From the NCBI RefSeq assembly GCF_024166365.1, contig NC_064831.1, forward strand, positions 30,494,768-30,558,767: 64,000 bases of DNA, read 5' to 3'. Shown piece by piece: positions 25,545 to 35,800 of this stretch. The translations under genes were made by a program, and so were the position numbers. This DNA comes from Elephas maximus indicus (lineage: Eukaryota; Chordata; Mammalia; Proboscidea; Elephantidae). How positions within the stretch are numbered: position 1 is the stretch's first letter; each line of letters begins with the position of its first letter. The notes under the pieces are model-generated. The model did not search any database. It worked only from the letters and a program-made list of their open reading frames with translations, and had not been told where the DNA came from.

Positions 25545-27297
25545 ATACCTATCCTTAATTACGTTGAATATTAATGGGTAAATGCACCGATAAAGAGACA
25601 GAGAATGGCAGAATGGATTAAAAAAAACACGATCCGTCTATATGCTGCCTACAAGAGACACACCTTAGACTTAGAGACACAAACTAAAACTCAAAGGATG
25701 GAAAAATATATATATCAAACAAACAACAATAAAAAAACAGCAGGAGTGGCAATATTAATTTCTGACGAAATAGACTTTAAAGTTAAATCCACCACAAAGG
25801 ATAAGGAAGGATACTATATATTGATTAAAGGGAAAATATGCCCAGAGGATACAACCTTATTAAATATTTATGTACCCAATGACAGGGCTGCAAGATACAT
25901 GAAAAAATCTGCATTGAAAAGTGAGATAGCTCCACAATTATAGTAGAAGACTTCAAACACCAGTTTCTGTGAAAGACAGAACATCCAGAAAGAAGCTCAG
26001 TAAAGACACGGAAGATCTAAATGCCATAATCAACCAACTTGACCTTAGAGACATACACAGAACACTCCATCCAACAGCAGCCACGTATACTTTCTTTTCT
26101 AGTGCACATGGAACACTCTCTACAATAGAGCACATATTGGGTCATAAAGCAAACCTCAACAGAATCCAAAACACAGGAATATTACAAAGCATTTTCTCTG
26201 ACCATAAGACCATAAAAGTAGAAATCAACAACAGAAAAAGCAGGGAAAAGAGATCAAACACTTGGACACTGATCAATACCCTGCTCAAAAAAGACTGAGT
26301 TATAGAAGACATTAAGGATGGGATAAAGAAATTCATAGAATCTAACGAGAATGAAAACACTTCCTATTAGAACCTTTGGGACACAGCAAAAGCCGTGCTC
26401 CAAGGTCAATTTATATCAATACATGCACACATCCAAAAAGAGGAAAGGGCCAAAATCTAAGAATTATCCCTACAACTTGAACAAATAGAAAGAGAGCAAC
26501 AAAAGAAACCTTCAGGTACTAGAAGAAAGCAAATAATAAAAATAAGAGCAGAATTAAATGAAATAGAGAACAGAAAAACAATTGAAAGAGTTAACAAGGC
26601 CAAAAGCTGGTTCTATGAAAAAGTTAACAACATCGATAAACCACTGGCCAAACGGACAAAAGAAAAACAGGAGAGGAACGAAATAATTCAAATAAGAAAT
26701 CAGATGGGTGATATTACAACAGACCCAACTGAAATTAAAAGAATCATATCAGATTATTATGAAAAATTGTACTCTAACAAATTTGAAAACCTAGAAGAAA
26801 TGGATGAATTCCTAGAAACACACAACCTACCTACCTAACACAAACAGAGGTAAAACAACTAAGACCCATAACAAAAGAAGAGACTGAAAAGGTAATTTAA
26901 AAACTCCCAACAAAAAAAAAGCCCTGGCCGGGATGCTTCACTGCAGAGTTCTATTAAACTTTCAGAGAAGAATTAACACCACTACTACTAATCGTATTTC
27001 AGAGCATAGAAAAGGATGGAATATTCCCAAACTCAAGAATCCAGCATATCTCTGATACCAAAACCAGGTAAAGACACAGCAAAAAAAGAAAATTATAGAC
27101 CTATATCCCTCATGAACTTTGATGCAAAAATCCTCAACGAAATTCTAGCCAATAGAATGCAACAACATATCAAAAATATAATAATAATAATTCACCATGA
27201 CCAAGTAGGATTCATACCAGGTATGCAGGGATGGTTCAACATGAGAAAAACAATCAACGTGATCCATCATGTAAATAAAACAAAAGACAAGAACCAC
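25545..27297 (+). pseudogene. L1 ORF2 remnant (endonuclease and partial RT)
   Basis: Broken ORF2 of the L1 above. Open pieces are at 25605..25943, 25969..26298 and 27016..27393. The endonuclease-type part is followed by a linker and the first RT blocks. The catalytic YADD box and everything after it are missing. Confidence 0.8.
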
Positions 27298-27590
27298 ATG
27301 AGAGGCAAGCAGAGAGACAGGGGGACCTCATACCTTCAAGAAAGCAGTGCCAGGAGAAAAGCATGTCCTTTGGACCCAGGGTCCTTGTGCTGAGAAGCTC
27401 CTGGTCCAGGGGAAGATTGAGGACAAGGACCTTCCTCCAGAGTCAACAGAGAGAGAAAGCCTTCCCCTGGAGCTGACACTCTGAATTTGGACTTCTAGCC
27501 TACTAGACTCTGAGCGAACAAACTTCTGTCTGTTCAAGCCATCCACTTGTGGTATTTCTGTTATAGCAGCACTAGGTAACTAAGACACCC
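27298..27590 (+). mobile_element. MLT1-like LTR (3' part)
   Basis: The end reads 'gtggtatttctgttatagca' then 'gcactaggtaactaagaca', the usual 3' end of MLT1-type LTRs. Abuts the truncated L1 at 27297. Confidence 0.6.
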
Positions 27591-28399
27591 ACTATGGGGG
27601 AAAAAAGAAATTTTGTGTTTCTGTGGATCACTTCTCGTACAGCAGAGTCGAAGGTATAGGGAGGTGTCTAGTGTCCCAAATTGCTTATTAAAACACGGGC
27701 AAATCCAGATTCTAAGTGTCCAGGGAACAAGCAGAACTCACACGAACATTATCAACACGCCCATTCATTGGTGTCAGGAAATCCACTGACCCCGTGATAC
27801 TCTTCTCGTCCACTTCTAAATACAGCAGAAGAGCAGCTAGGACTAAAGCTTGACACGGAGACCCTGAGGTACGTTCGAGATGCATCTTAAGACACAGTCT
27901 CTTTAAGCGCCAACACTGCATTTCAAACAAAACGACACCTCCCTCCCTCTCTACTCATTCCTGAGCCAGCCGCAGAGGTGAGCTGCGATTTCCCAATCGT
28001 GTCCTGAGCCAAAACTCATGAGGACACACAGAAGCAGATCCAGACTTGCCGGCCTCACGGAGATTACACAAAGCTTGGCCCCAAACATGGAAGAGAATGA
28101 GTGTGTGTGAGGTGCTGAACATTCCACCGTGGCTGACTGGCTGCCAGAGGCCTGCTGCACTCCCACTGCTCCACCGCCAGGGCCCCTCCCCAGGGCCCCA
28201 GTTAAACGTGCAGGTCCTGTGTGACCAAGAAGACAGGGCACTAAGAGCCTAATTTGGCTCTCAATCCTTTTGAGGACAAGACTGCTGTATCCCAACCCTC
28301 CTGCATCTCATCCATCCTGCCTTCTCTCTGTGCAGGAAATCGAAATACTCGCTTGCCAGGGTCACGCAAACACGTCAACAGAAAAAGCCAAGGCTGTAA
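27591..28399. other. Downstream flank of FHDC1
   Basis: Between the MLT1-like LTR and the inferred poly(A) site. No feature recognised. It could include a longer alternative 3' UTR. Confidence 0.5.
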
Positions 28400-28421
28400 C
28401 ACAACTCCCGTAAACAGGAAC

Positions 28422-28427
28422 TTTATT
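28422..28427 (-). promoter_or_regulatory. Candidate FHDC1 poly(A) signal AATAAA
   Basis: TTTATT on the plus strand gives AATAAA in the sense of FHDC1. It is followed 15-30 nt later by a GT-containing stretch (gttgtgtta). It lies about 2.4 kb after the stop codon, a plausible 3' UTR length for this gene. Confidence 0.55.
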
Positions 28428-29500
28428 ACGCTACATGTTATGTAAAAGAACATATAAATGGACCATTAAATACATTCAGTTCATCTTAAACAAATTTATA
28501 TAGAAACATATTTACATTACTCCATTATATACTTAAATTATTTTTCCAAGCTTACTACCGATAAAAGGTAATAGAATGATCACCTGCTCACACAGATGTA
28601 CACACAGAAGTTGCACACGGGGCTAAGTACAATACCTCTTCTGGGAAACTCAGCTGACCACTGGGTTTTAAAGCAACAACCCACTGTGAAGGCGCTTTCT
28701 TCTGAGCAGGCCTTTAAGTAAGGCTTTTGCTTTAAACACGCTGGGGGTTGGTTCTGAGAAGCTGATCCCAGGGCAGAGGAGGACTGTTGGAGTTGGAAAG
28801 GGCCATCACTGAGGCTGTGCCGCCACTTCCGTAGACTGGGGAACAGAGGCTTGTGGAGAATAGATGACTTTCCACAGTTAGACAGCCTCAGCAACGAAGT
28901 GGGGCCCCCACCCTTTCACTATCCACAAGTCCATGAACCTATGACCTCATTCGTTCATTTCCCACCACTCATGGAGTCTATGTTTTAAAAGTTTTTGTCT
29001 GCCTGGTTAAATATATGAATTCTTAGGTTTCTTTAGATAGTGGATATACCTACACAGGGCTATTCTACAAGAGGTATTGTGATCGGGTGTCTTACTTCTT
29101 CAGCCATAAAGTTTTACCTTTTCAACTTAGCTGACTTAGGGAAGCTGAAAGTTTCCAATTCATTTATGTGGAAAGCAACATTCTGCAGGAGAAAAATCAT
29201 GACACCGGCCACACGGATGCATCACAAATACACCAGATTTGTTTAAATCCATCTACCGCTGTTGGATCTAAACCGAGGTTTCACCAATAAATGAACCAAA
29301 GTGAGAAAAAACAGGTAACTTAAAAAAATTTTTCTCCCATTTACCAATTATTCTCAGAAGGAATAATTCCTTTTGAATGGAACCTGACTTCTTTCCAAAA
29401 ATTTTCTGATATAAATTCAGCTAAAAGTAATTTTATTTTTAATTTAAAAACTGCATTTGGCTTGTCTTAGGATTTAAAAACCACTATATACCAAGGAACA

Positions 29501-29707
29501 GGTCCCTAAGTGACGCAAACAGTTTGCTCTCTTACCAAAAGATTGGCAGTTCAACCCCCCCGCCATAGCACCCTGAAAGAAAGGCCTGGCGATCTGCTTC
29601 CATAAAGATTTTGTCCAAGAAAATCCCAGGGAGCAGTCGTACTTTGTAACATATGGGGTTGCCATGAGTCAGAATCAACTCAACAGCAATGGGTTTGGTT
29701 TTTTTGG
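29501..29707 (+). mobile_element. AfroSINE in the FHDC1 3' UTR
   Basis: 'ggtccctaagtgacgcaaac' head, 'aaggcctggcgatctgcttc' body, 'gggtttggtttttttgg' tail. Target-site duplication taccaaggaaca / taccaagaaca at 29489 and 29708. Antisense to FHDC1. Confidence 0.87.
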
Positions 29708-30847
29708 TACCAAGAACAGATCCCTACATTAAAAAGCATCACAGTTAAAGAGAGAGTCCCCAGCTCCAGATCATATGAGAAAAGATGAAGGAAAGGATGG
29801 GTAGAAAACAAAGAGAGGTGAGAAGGAGAAGAAAGACTGAGTGAGAGACAGGGTTTATCCTTGCCTGTAACCAGAGCGAACACAAGCCATAGCAGCCACC
29901 TCTGAGTTTTAAAATAGATACACAGACAGGAAGACAGGGACTGGGAGAGAGGTGCTCAGGTGAACTGCCTTGGATGCCTTTCCATTAAAATATGGCACTT
30001 CTAAAATACAAAAAACCCAACATTCTACCAGGGGCCACCACCTGTCTCTAGGTGAGGACTGCCCTGCAGCTAGGGGTCCTGGGCATCTGGAACGCCACCA
30101 TGCACCCCACGTGGCCCACCCGCCCCCCATGCTCACGGTGCTGCCTCGACCACACGGGAGGGAGCATTCCATTTCTACCCCCACGGTCTGACATGCCCTC
30201 CTGGTCCCGTGCAAACCTTTACCCAGTTACACAAGGAGAAATGAGCAGGCCGGAGATTCTTCACGGAGATAGAGCCAACCACAGAACCCCCAAGGGCTTG
30301 CAGGGAAGTCCAATTGCCAGCAATGGGCAGCGTGAGGGCAGGTAGGACTCTGAGGCCAGGGAACAAAGAAGATAAAAATACCTTCAACTAAAGGGTATTT
30401 TTTTTTCTGTCTTTTTTTTCCCCCCTTGGAAGCATATCACTCTGCAAAAGGAACCAATGAGAACATCTAATTTTCATAATATTAAAATAAGTCTTTGATA
30501 TACAAAAACTGGCCAAAAATTTTTACTTGTTACCTAAGAATGTCCTTACACTCTAAGTCTTCCTGGGACCTTTGCTCTGGGGCTGGGCGGCTCACACACA
30601 CCCTCAGACCCGCCACCCGCTGTGGGCACGGGCGAGGGGTGCTGCCCTGGCACAGTAGTGGATGCACGTTCAGATTTTACAGCAGGAGGCTCCAAGATGG
30701 CACCTTACAGACAAGATTGTTAGCAGGTGGTACCAGGGGTTGCTGTGTGTGGAACAAAGACGTTCAGTGCTGGCCTCTTTCTGCCCTCATCCCAGAAGCT
30801 GTCCTCACCGTCCAGTCCAGGGCGGTGAGAGAGGAGGACACGACCCA

Positions 30848-32899
30848 TCATTTCCACAAGGGATTCAGCATCTTCCCCAGCGTGGTCCGATTTGAGCCTT
30901 TCGGTTGGAGGGAGGCCCTCTTCCCGACCGCTCTGCCCTTCAGAGGGGCCTCTGTGTTGGCACTGGGCCCCTCAGCAGACTCTGGGCACTTCTTGGGGGT
31001 GCAGGTGCTACTGGCCCGCCTCAGGGTGCTGCTGTCCTTGGGGAAGGTGTCCTCAGGGCCACCCTTGACCCTCAGCTGCCGCTGGGAGACTGCCCGGGTG
31101 AGGCCGGGGGCTTTGGTCACAGGAAGGGAGTCTGTTCTCGTGGACCGCGACGAGGAGGCCACAGTGTTTCGGGCAAAGCTGGGGACGGAGGCCGGGACAC
31201 GGAGCAGGCTGGGGGCCGGTGAGGTCTTGGGATCTTCTTCGGGGCTCTCAGGGCCCTGGGAACTGGAGCGGCAGACCTTGTTTTCCTCAGGCTTCTGCCG
31301 GAGCACGTTCCTGAGTGGTTTGGCGCTGGGCTTCTTGAGAGAGCTTCTGTGCTGCAAGGGAGGCTCCTTCCCCAGCCGGGTGCTGCTGAACCGCTGCAGC
31401 TTCTGCTCCTCCGGGGTTGTGGCCACCGCCACCGCGGCGGGCCTCCTGGGCGAGGTGTCCGAGGTCCCTCGCATAGAGCCCCGGCGCAACAGCAATGTGT
31501 CTGTGCTGCTCGGGGCCCCACGGGGTGCTGGCTCGGGCCTTTTCCAGCCCCCAGGCCCCCCGCTTGACTTGGAGATGGGCACGACCTTCCGAATGCTTTC
31601 GTTCTCCGAGGCGTGCAGGACTCGCACAGGCTTGGGAATGGCCCCCGGGCTCCTCCGAGCGCTGCCGGGCTTTGGGGCCCCTGGGGAGGCCTCTTTGAGG
31701 GAGCTTCTCTTTGGGGCTAAGACATCTTTACCTCTGGGGGTTCTGTCCCTGGGAGGGCCATGCTTGCAGCTGGGCTCACTCTTTTGGGAGACTGGAGCGG
31801 GGGCCTCCTCAGGGGGGCTGGAAGCAGGGTTGGAGGAGACCTGGCTGCCCCCAGTCTCCCCAGCCCCCGAGGACACAGAGCCATCCCTGTCCCCACTCTC
31901 CTCTGGGTCCCTGCCCCCAGGCCTGGAATCAGTCCCCTCTGAGCAGTCCAGAGTCAGGGAGCAGTCAGTGGTGTCCGAGACACAGAACAGAGGCCCAGCA
32001 TCCTTGTCCTCAGGGTCACCGCTACCTACAGAAACCTGAGCCACACCGCTGGGTTGGTCAGGGGCAGCCCTGTCACCCTCCAGGGCTAGACCAAGGCCCT
32101 CCCAGGAACCTCTGCCCCCAGGGGTCAGGCTGCGATTGCCAGTATCCAGAGCCTGCAGGTGGCCATCCTGCGGAGATGCCTGTTCCAAAGGGCTGACGTC
32201 ATGCAGGGGCAGCTGGGACACCTCCTCTGGGCCCTTGGGGCCCTGGAGGTCAAACCGGGCCAGCCCCGTCACCAGCTCATGCTCCTCAACCCCTAGAACC
32301 AGTGCCGAGAGTGGAGGGGACCGGCTCGGAGCCAGGCCCCCAGGCTCACTCTGCCTCTTTCGGAGGATGCTGACCCCGCTGCGCCCTGCTCGGGGGAAGG
32401 CAGAGTCAGGGCCCCCAGGCCGGGGGGCTGAACGCTGGCTCTGCCAAACTGTAGACGGGCTGGGGGCCTCCACCCGGCCCTCCAAGGCCTGAGGTCTGTG
32501 TGTAAGTCTGGGACTGAGGTGTCCAGCCTCCAGCCCAGCTACTGCGGGCTGGGCCTGCCGGGGGTTGCTCTTCCGGGGCAGGCTGTGGGACTTGGTGAGC
32601 TCCTCGGGGCGGCTGATGGAGCTCTCCAGGAAGGTCAGCAGCTCCCGGCCAGCGAAGGCGCCCAGGGAGAGGCGGGAGCGGCGGGTGTTGGGGGGCCGGT
32701 AGGAGGGGCTGAGGGGCCTCGGGTGCAGGAAAGGAGGTAGGTCCTCTGTGCCCTTCTTGGTCAGCAGCTCCACGTCATTCTCACTGCTGCTCCGGCCAAA
32801 GCCCCCGAGATCCCCTGCCATCCAGGAGCTTCGCTTCTGCTCCAGCTCCCTCAGCCGCTGCTGCTGCCTCAGCTCCTGCACCTCCCGGTCCTGGTTGTC
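30848..32899 (-). CDS. FHDC1: FHDC1 terminal coding exon (C-terminal tail)
   Basis: 2,052 bp of coding sequence: 683 codons and TGA. Acceptor ...gttcag, begins [20 protein letters not shown] (the end of the FH2 coiled region), then a long low-complexity tail rich in Ser, Pro, Arg and Gly. Recognisable blocks are [52 protein letters not shown] and a basic C-terminus ending LNPLWK. The tail is the part reported to bind microtubules in this family. The exon is GC-rich compared with its surroundings. The frame stays open upstream into the intron to about 33094, but the acceptor at 32900..32901 and protein continuity set the exon start. Confidence 0.96.
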   Translation of the reverse strand, partial: DNQDREVQELRQQQRLRELEQKRSSWMAGDLGGFGRSSSENDVELLTKKGTEDLPPFLHPRPLSPSYRPPNTRRSRLSLGAFAGRELLTFLESSISRPEELTKSHSLPRKSNPRQAQPAVAGLEAGHLSPRLTHRPQALEGRVEAPSPSTVWQSQRSAPRPGGPDSAFPRAGRSGVSILRKRQSEPGGLAPSRSPPLSALVLGVEEHELVTGLARFDLQGPKGPEEVSQLPLHDVSPLEQASPQDGHLQALDTGNRSLTPGGRGSWEGLGLALEGDRAAPDQPSGVAQVSVGSGDPEDKDAGPLFCVSDTTDCSLTLDCSEGTDSRPGGRDPEESGDRDGSVSSGAGETGGSQVSSNPASSPPEEAPAPVSQKSEPSCKHGPPRDRTPRGKDVLAPKRSSLKEASPGAPKPGSARRSPGAIPKPVRVLHASENESIRKVVPISKSSGGPGGWKRPEPAPRGAPSSTDTLLLRRGSMRGTSDTSPRRPAAVAVATTPEEQKLQRFSSTRLGKEPPLQHRSSLKKPSAKPLRNVLRQKPEENKVCRSSSQGPESPEEDPKTSPAPSLLRVPASVPSFARNTVASSSRSTRTDSLPVTKAPGLTRAVSQRQLRVKGGPEDTFPKDSSTLRRASSTCTPKKCPESAEGPSANTEAPLKGRAVGKRASLQPKGSNRTTLGKMLNPLWK

Positions 32900-35800
32900 C
32901 TGAACAAAGGGTGGAGAGAAACCCACAGAGGCATAAGCCACATGGGAGTCGTATGTAATTCCAGCCACCTGTCCTGCAACCAGAGTGCACGCACAGAGGG
33001 GGCCTCGCAGCCTGCTCTGTCTGGGAAAGAGTGTGTGTGTGTGTGTGTGTGTGTGCACACTGGTCTGTGTGTGCCTACAGGTGTGTGCACGCACATGTGT
33101 GCGTGCAGAAGGGGGTTAGCTTTCCCACAGCTACCTGGGGATCTGGAGCACACTAGGCCTGTCCCAACCATCTGTCTAAAGTTGTCATCTGATCCCTTGG
33201 ACCCAACCTTCAGCTCTCCAGTCAATGCGTTCTCCCTTCAGTGTGGTCTGTGGTTCCACGCAGGCTTGTCGCCTCAACTCCAGGGAAGCCCACGTTGGTG
33301 TCTAAGCAGAGCAAGACAGAGAAAACTGCCAGGAAAGTGCACTGCTATTTAGGTAGTGGCAGAGAGAAAAACACAATGGTGTCCAAAGGCTGTTAAAACT
33401 GTATTTAGGTATCGGCATGGATATGTGCGCGCACACACACACGTACCTGCACACGTGCTCATGTGCAGGACATTTTACTTAACAACCATTTGGACGCACA
33501 AAGATATACCCAAGACATTAAGAGATGCCTTCCAAAGCCCTGCTCTCTGCCTGCTGTCTGGTAAAGAAACACCACAAACGCCAAGGTGGCTCGGCCAGCT
33601 GCCCACCCCAGCAGAGGGGCTAAGCCCCTCATGCCCACCCTGGACTACGGCTCTGTTCTCATAATCAGAGAAGAGGAAATGGAGCAGGCGTGCTTTACAA
33701 ATCCTTCCACCTTTCCCCCTGCTCCAAACACTCACCCCTCCTCAACAAAACTGATCCAAAACAAGTGCACACACCAAAAGCAGCCTTTCCCACCTGGCTG
33801 TGCACTTTACATATACTTGTGTCATATAAATACGTGGCTCTCACACACAACCCAAATCTGTTATCACGAGCACTTTATACTTGAAAATCAATTGTCTCAA
33901 ATAGTGGAATTTCCCTCCCAAGTTTCCATGAGGCTCTGGCTGGGCTTCCCTGGCTGGGCTCCCCTCGCCTGACTCCTGGCTCCTCTGGCAGTTCTGGGCT
34001 CCCCCATCCTCCCCCAGTCTCTCAGGCCTTCTCCTTTCAAGGCGGCCTGGAGGGGGGCTCCTGGCTCTCAGGGCAGCTGTGCTGACAGCATCATGCAGGT
34101 GGCCTCCTTGGCCTTAGAATTCTGACCGGGAGTGAGGGCCTCAGGCCGAGCCAACTTGGCCTCTACCAGGCCACCACCGCCTCCCCAGCTGAGCTCACTG
34201 CTTGGACAGAGGAGCGTAAACGTGGCCACAGACTGAGCCTCCGTCTCTTAGATGGATGGAAAAAGGAGAGCAGAGAACTCAGAGTAACCCTGGGTTGCTC
34301 AGTTAGGCTCAAGAGAAAGCAGACGGTCCTAAAAGGAATTCCACTATGGACAGACCTGCCTTTAAAACACAGGGGAAGAGAAGCCGCTAGTATTTGCTCC
34401 CTCCTCACCACTGGGAATGAAGGGATGTGAGTTATTTTGTTTTGTTTTTAATAGGTAAACATGTTTTTCCCCACAAAATCAAGCAACCCAGAGAGCTTCC
34501 TGGCTTCTGCCCTAAACTTAAGAGATTACTCGAGTGGGTGGGTGAAGGGCAAGAAAGGTGTCTCTTTGCTCAGCACCAGACATCTGAAGATGTCAAAGTC
34601 TGCTCTGGCTGCAGACAGCATGGGTCCCATGTGCTAACACCGCACTACGGCTGTGATGCTCACAACAGGAAAGAGTGGACCTTCCAATTGTCCCACTGCA
34701 ACCAACCCCGGAAAGATGAAATTCTCCGCTGGGGAGGGAGGTCATAAAGACATTTAGAATCTTCAAAGAGACTTTTAAATATCTTTATTGCCTCCACAAA
34801 TAAACTTTACTAACAAAATGCTTTTAGGGAATTGGCCAGAGAGCTGGTATGAGGTGCAAAGTAACCGAGACAGCCACACACCAGACTTCTGGTGCTGTGG
34901 AAGCCCATGGGGCTGGGACCTCAGGGCCATGTCCCAGTAATCACAACCGAGAGCCTGGCAACGCTACCTGGGCCAGACCTTCCTGAAACCAGGAAATGCT
35001 CAACCATCTGTCTGCCGTGGCAGAGGAGTGGGTAGGGAAGAAGAAAAATAAAAATCCAAATAACCGTGAAAACAGAGAGGTGCCATGGGCCATACCTTAA
35101 CTGCCTTGTTGAATTTGGTACAAAAGTCTCTAAATATCTGGAGACATTCATCCAGCTTCATGGTTTCTTTGTCTTCACAGAAAAAATCTATAAGGGTGTG
35201 GGCCTCGTCCTGGAGCCTCTGTTTCCAGTGTTCTAGTTCTGTCAGCTTCTCTACGGTAAACTGCAGAGAAACAAACACACGCTGAGGTAAACAGGGCCAG
35301 CAGATGGGGTGCTGGACGTCTCGTCTGGGGCCTGGGAAGACACGTTCCCTGGGTTCAGTTTCAGGTCTCAGAAAAAGGCTTATTGACAGGCCAGTACACT
35401 CAAAGCCAAAAAGAAAATAACCCAAGCAAAACTTCAGGGAAGCAAGGTAAAGCCCTTCTGTGGGAGGGTTAGATGCAACGAAATAGATTTAAGAGCTTTA
35501 ACCTGTAGAATGCCATTCACAAAATCTTTATCTTTAATGTCACCGAAAAAATTACATAGGTGTACAGCTGTTTATTTTTTAAGGCAGGTCTATCCTCTAG
35601 ACCTGAGCTTTATACGTAAGCCAAAGGTCCCTGCGTAGTGCATTCAGTTTGTGCTCAACTACTACCCTAAAGGCTGGCAGTTCAAAAGAAAGGCCTAGCA
35701 ATCTGCTTCCATAAAGATTACAGTCAAGAAAGCTCTATGAAGCACAGTTCCGCTCTGTAACACACGGGGTCACCATGAGTCAATGACTCAATGGCAACAG

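Larger units (their letters stand above)
22791..27297 (+). mobile_element. LINE-1 with preserved 5' end, ORF2 truncated
   Basis: Starts with the L1-type head 'ggggccaagatggtggaata'. A 5' UTR of about 1.27 kb is followed by ORF1 (from 24067) and ORF2 remnants (from about 25545). ORF2 shows endonuclease-type sequence (AAYKRHTLDLETQTKTQRME; DRAARYMKK) and then RT blocks ([39 protein letters not shown]). Homology stops at about 27297, before the YxDD box, where MLT1-like sequence begins. Many stops and frameshifts. A non-functional old copy. Confidence 0.88.
28400..30847 (-). other. FHDC1: FHDC1 3' untranslated region (inferred)
   Basis: Sequence from the stop codon to the first convincing poly(A) signal on the minus strand. 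It is AT-richer than the terminal coding exon and has no coding continuity. It contains an AfroSINE (29501..29707) and a MIR-like stretch near 28810..28890. The 3' boundary is inferred from the AATAAA and could be longer or shorter. Confidence 0.6.

Noticed and set aside
1-28400. Exons of TRIM2, the expected next gene beyond the FHDC1 3' end by human gene order
   Set aside because: No segment with TRIM2-like protein sequence or suitable splice borders was found. In human the two genes are well separated.
30495-32039. 514-codon open frame on the plus strand
   Set aside because: It lies opposite the FHDC1 terminal exon, which is GC-rich and has a clear protein match on the minus strand. The antisense product shows no recognisable family and looks like a codon-bias shadow.
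32900-33094. Upstream extension of the terminal FHDC1 frame with an in-frame ATG
   Set aside because: The extension crosses a good acceptor at 32900..32901 and a GT microsatellite. The protein joins the exon at 35096..35260 exactly at the acceptor.
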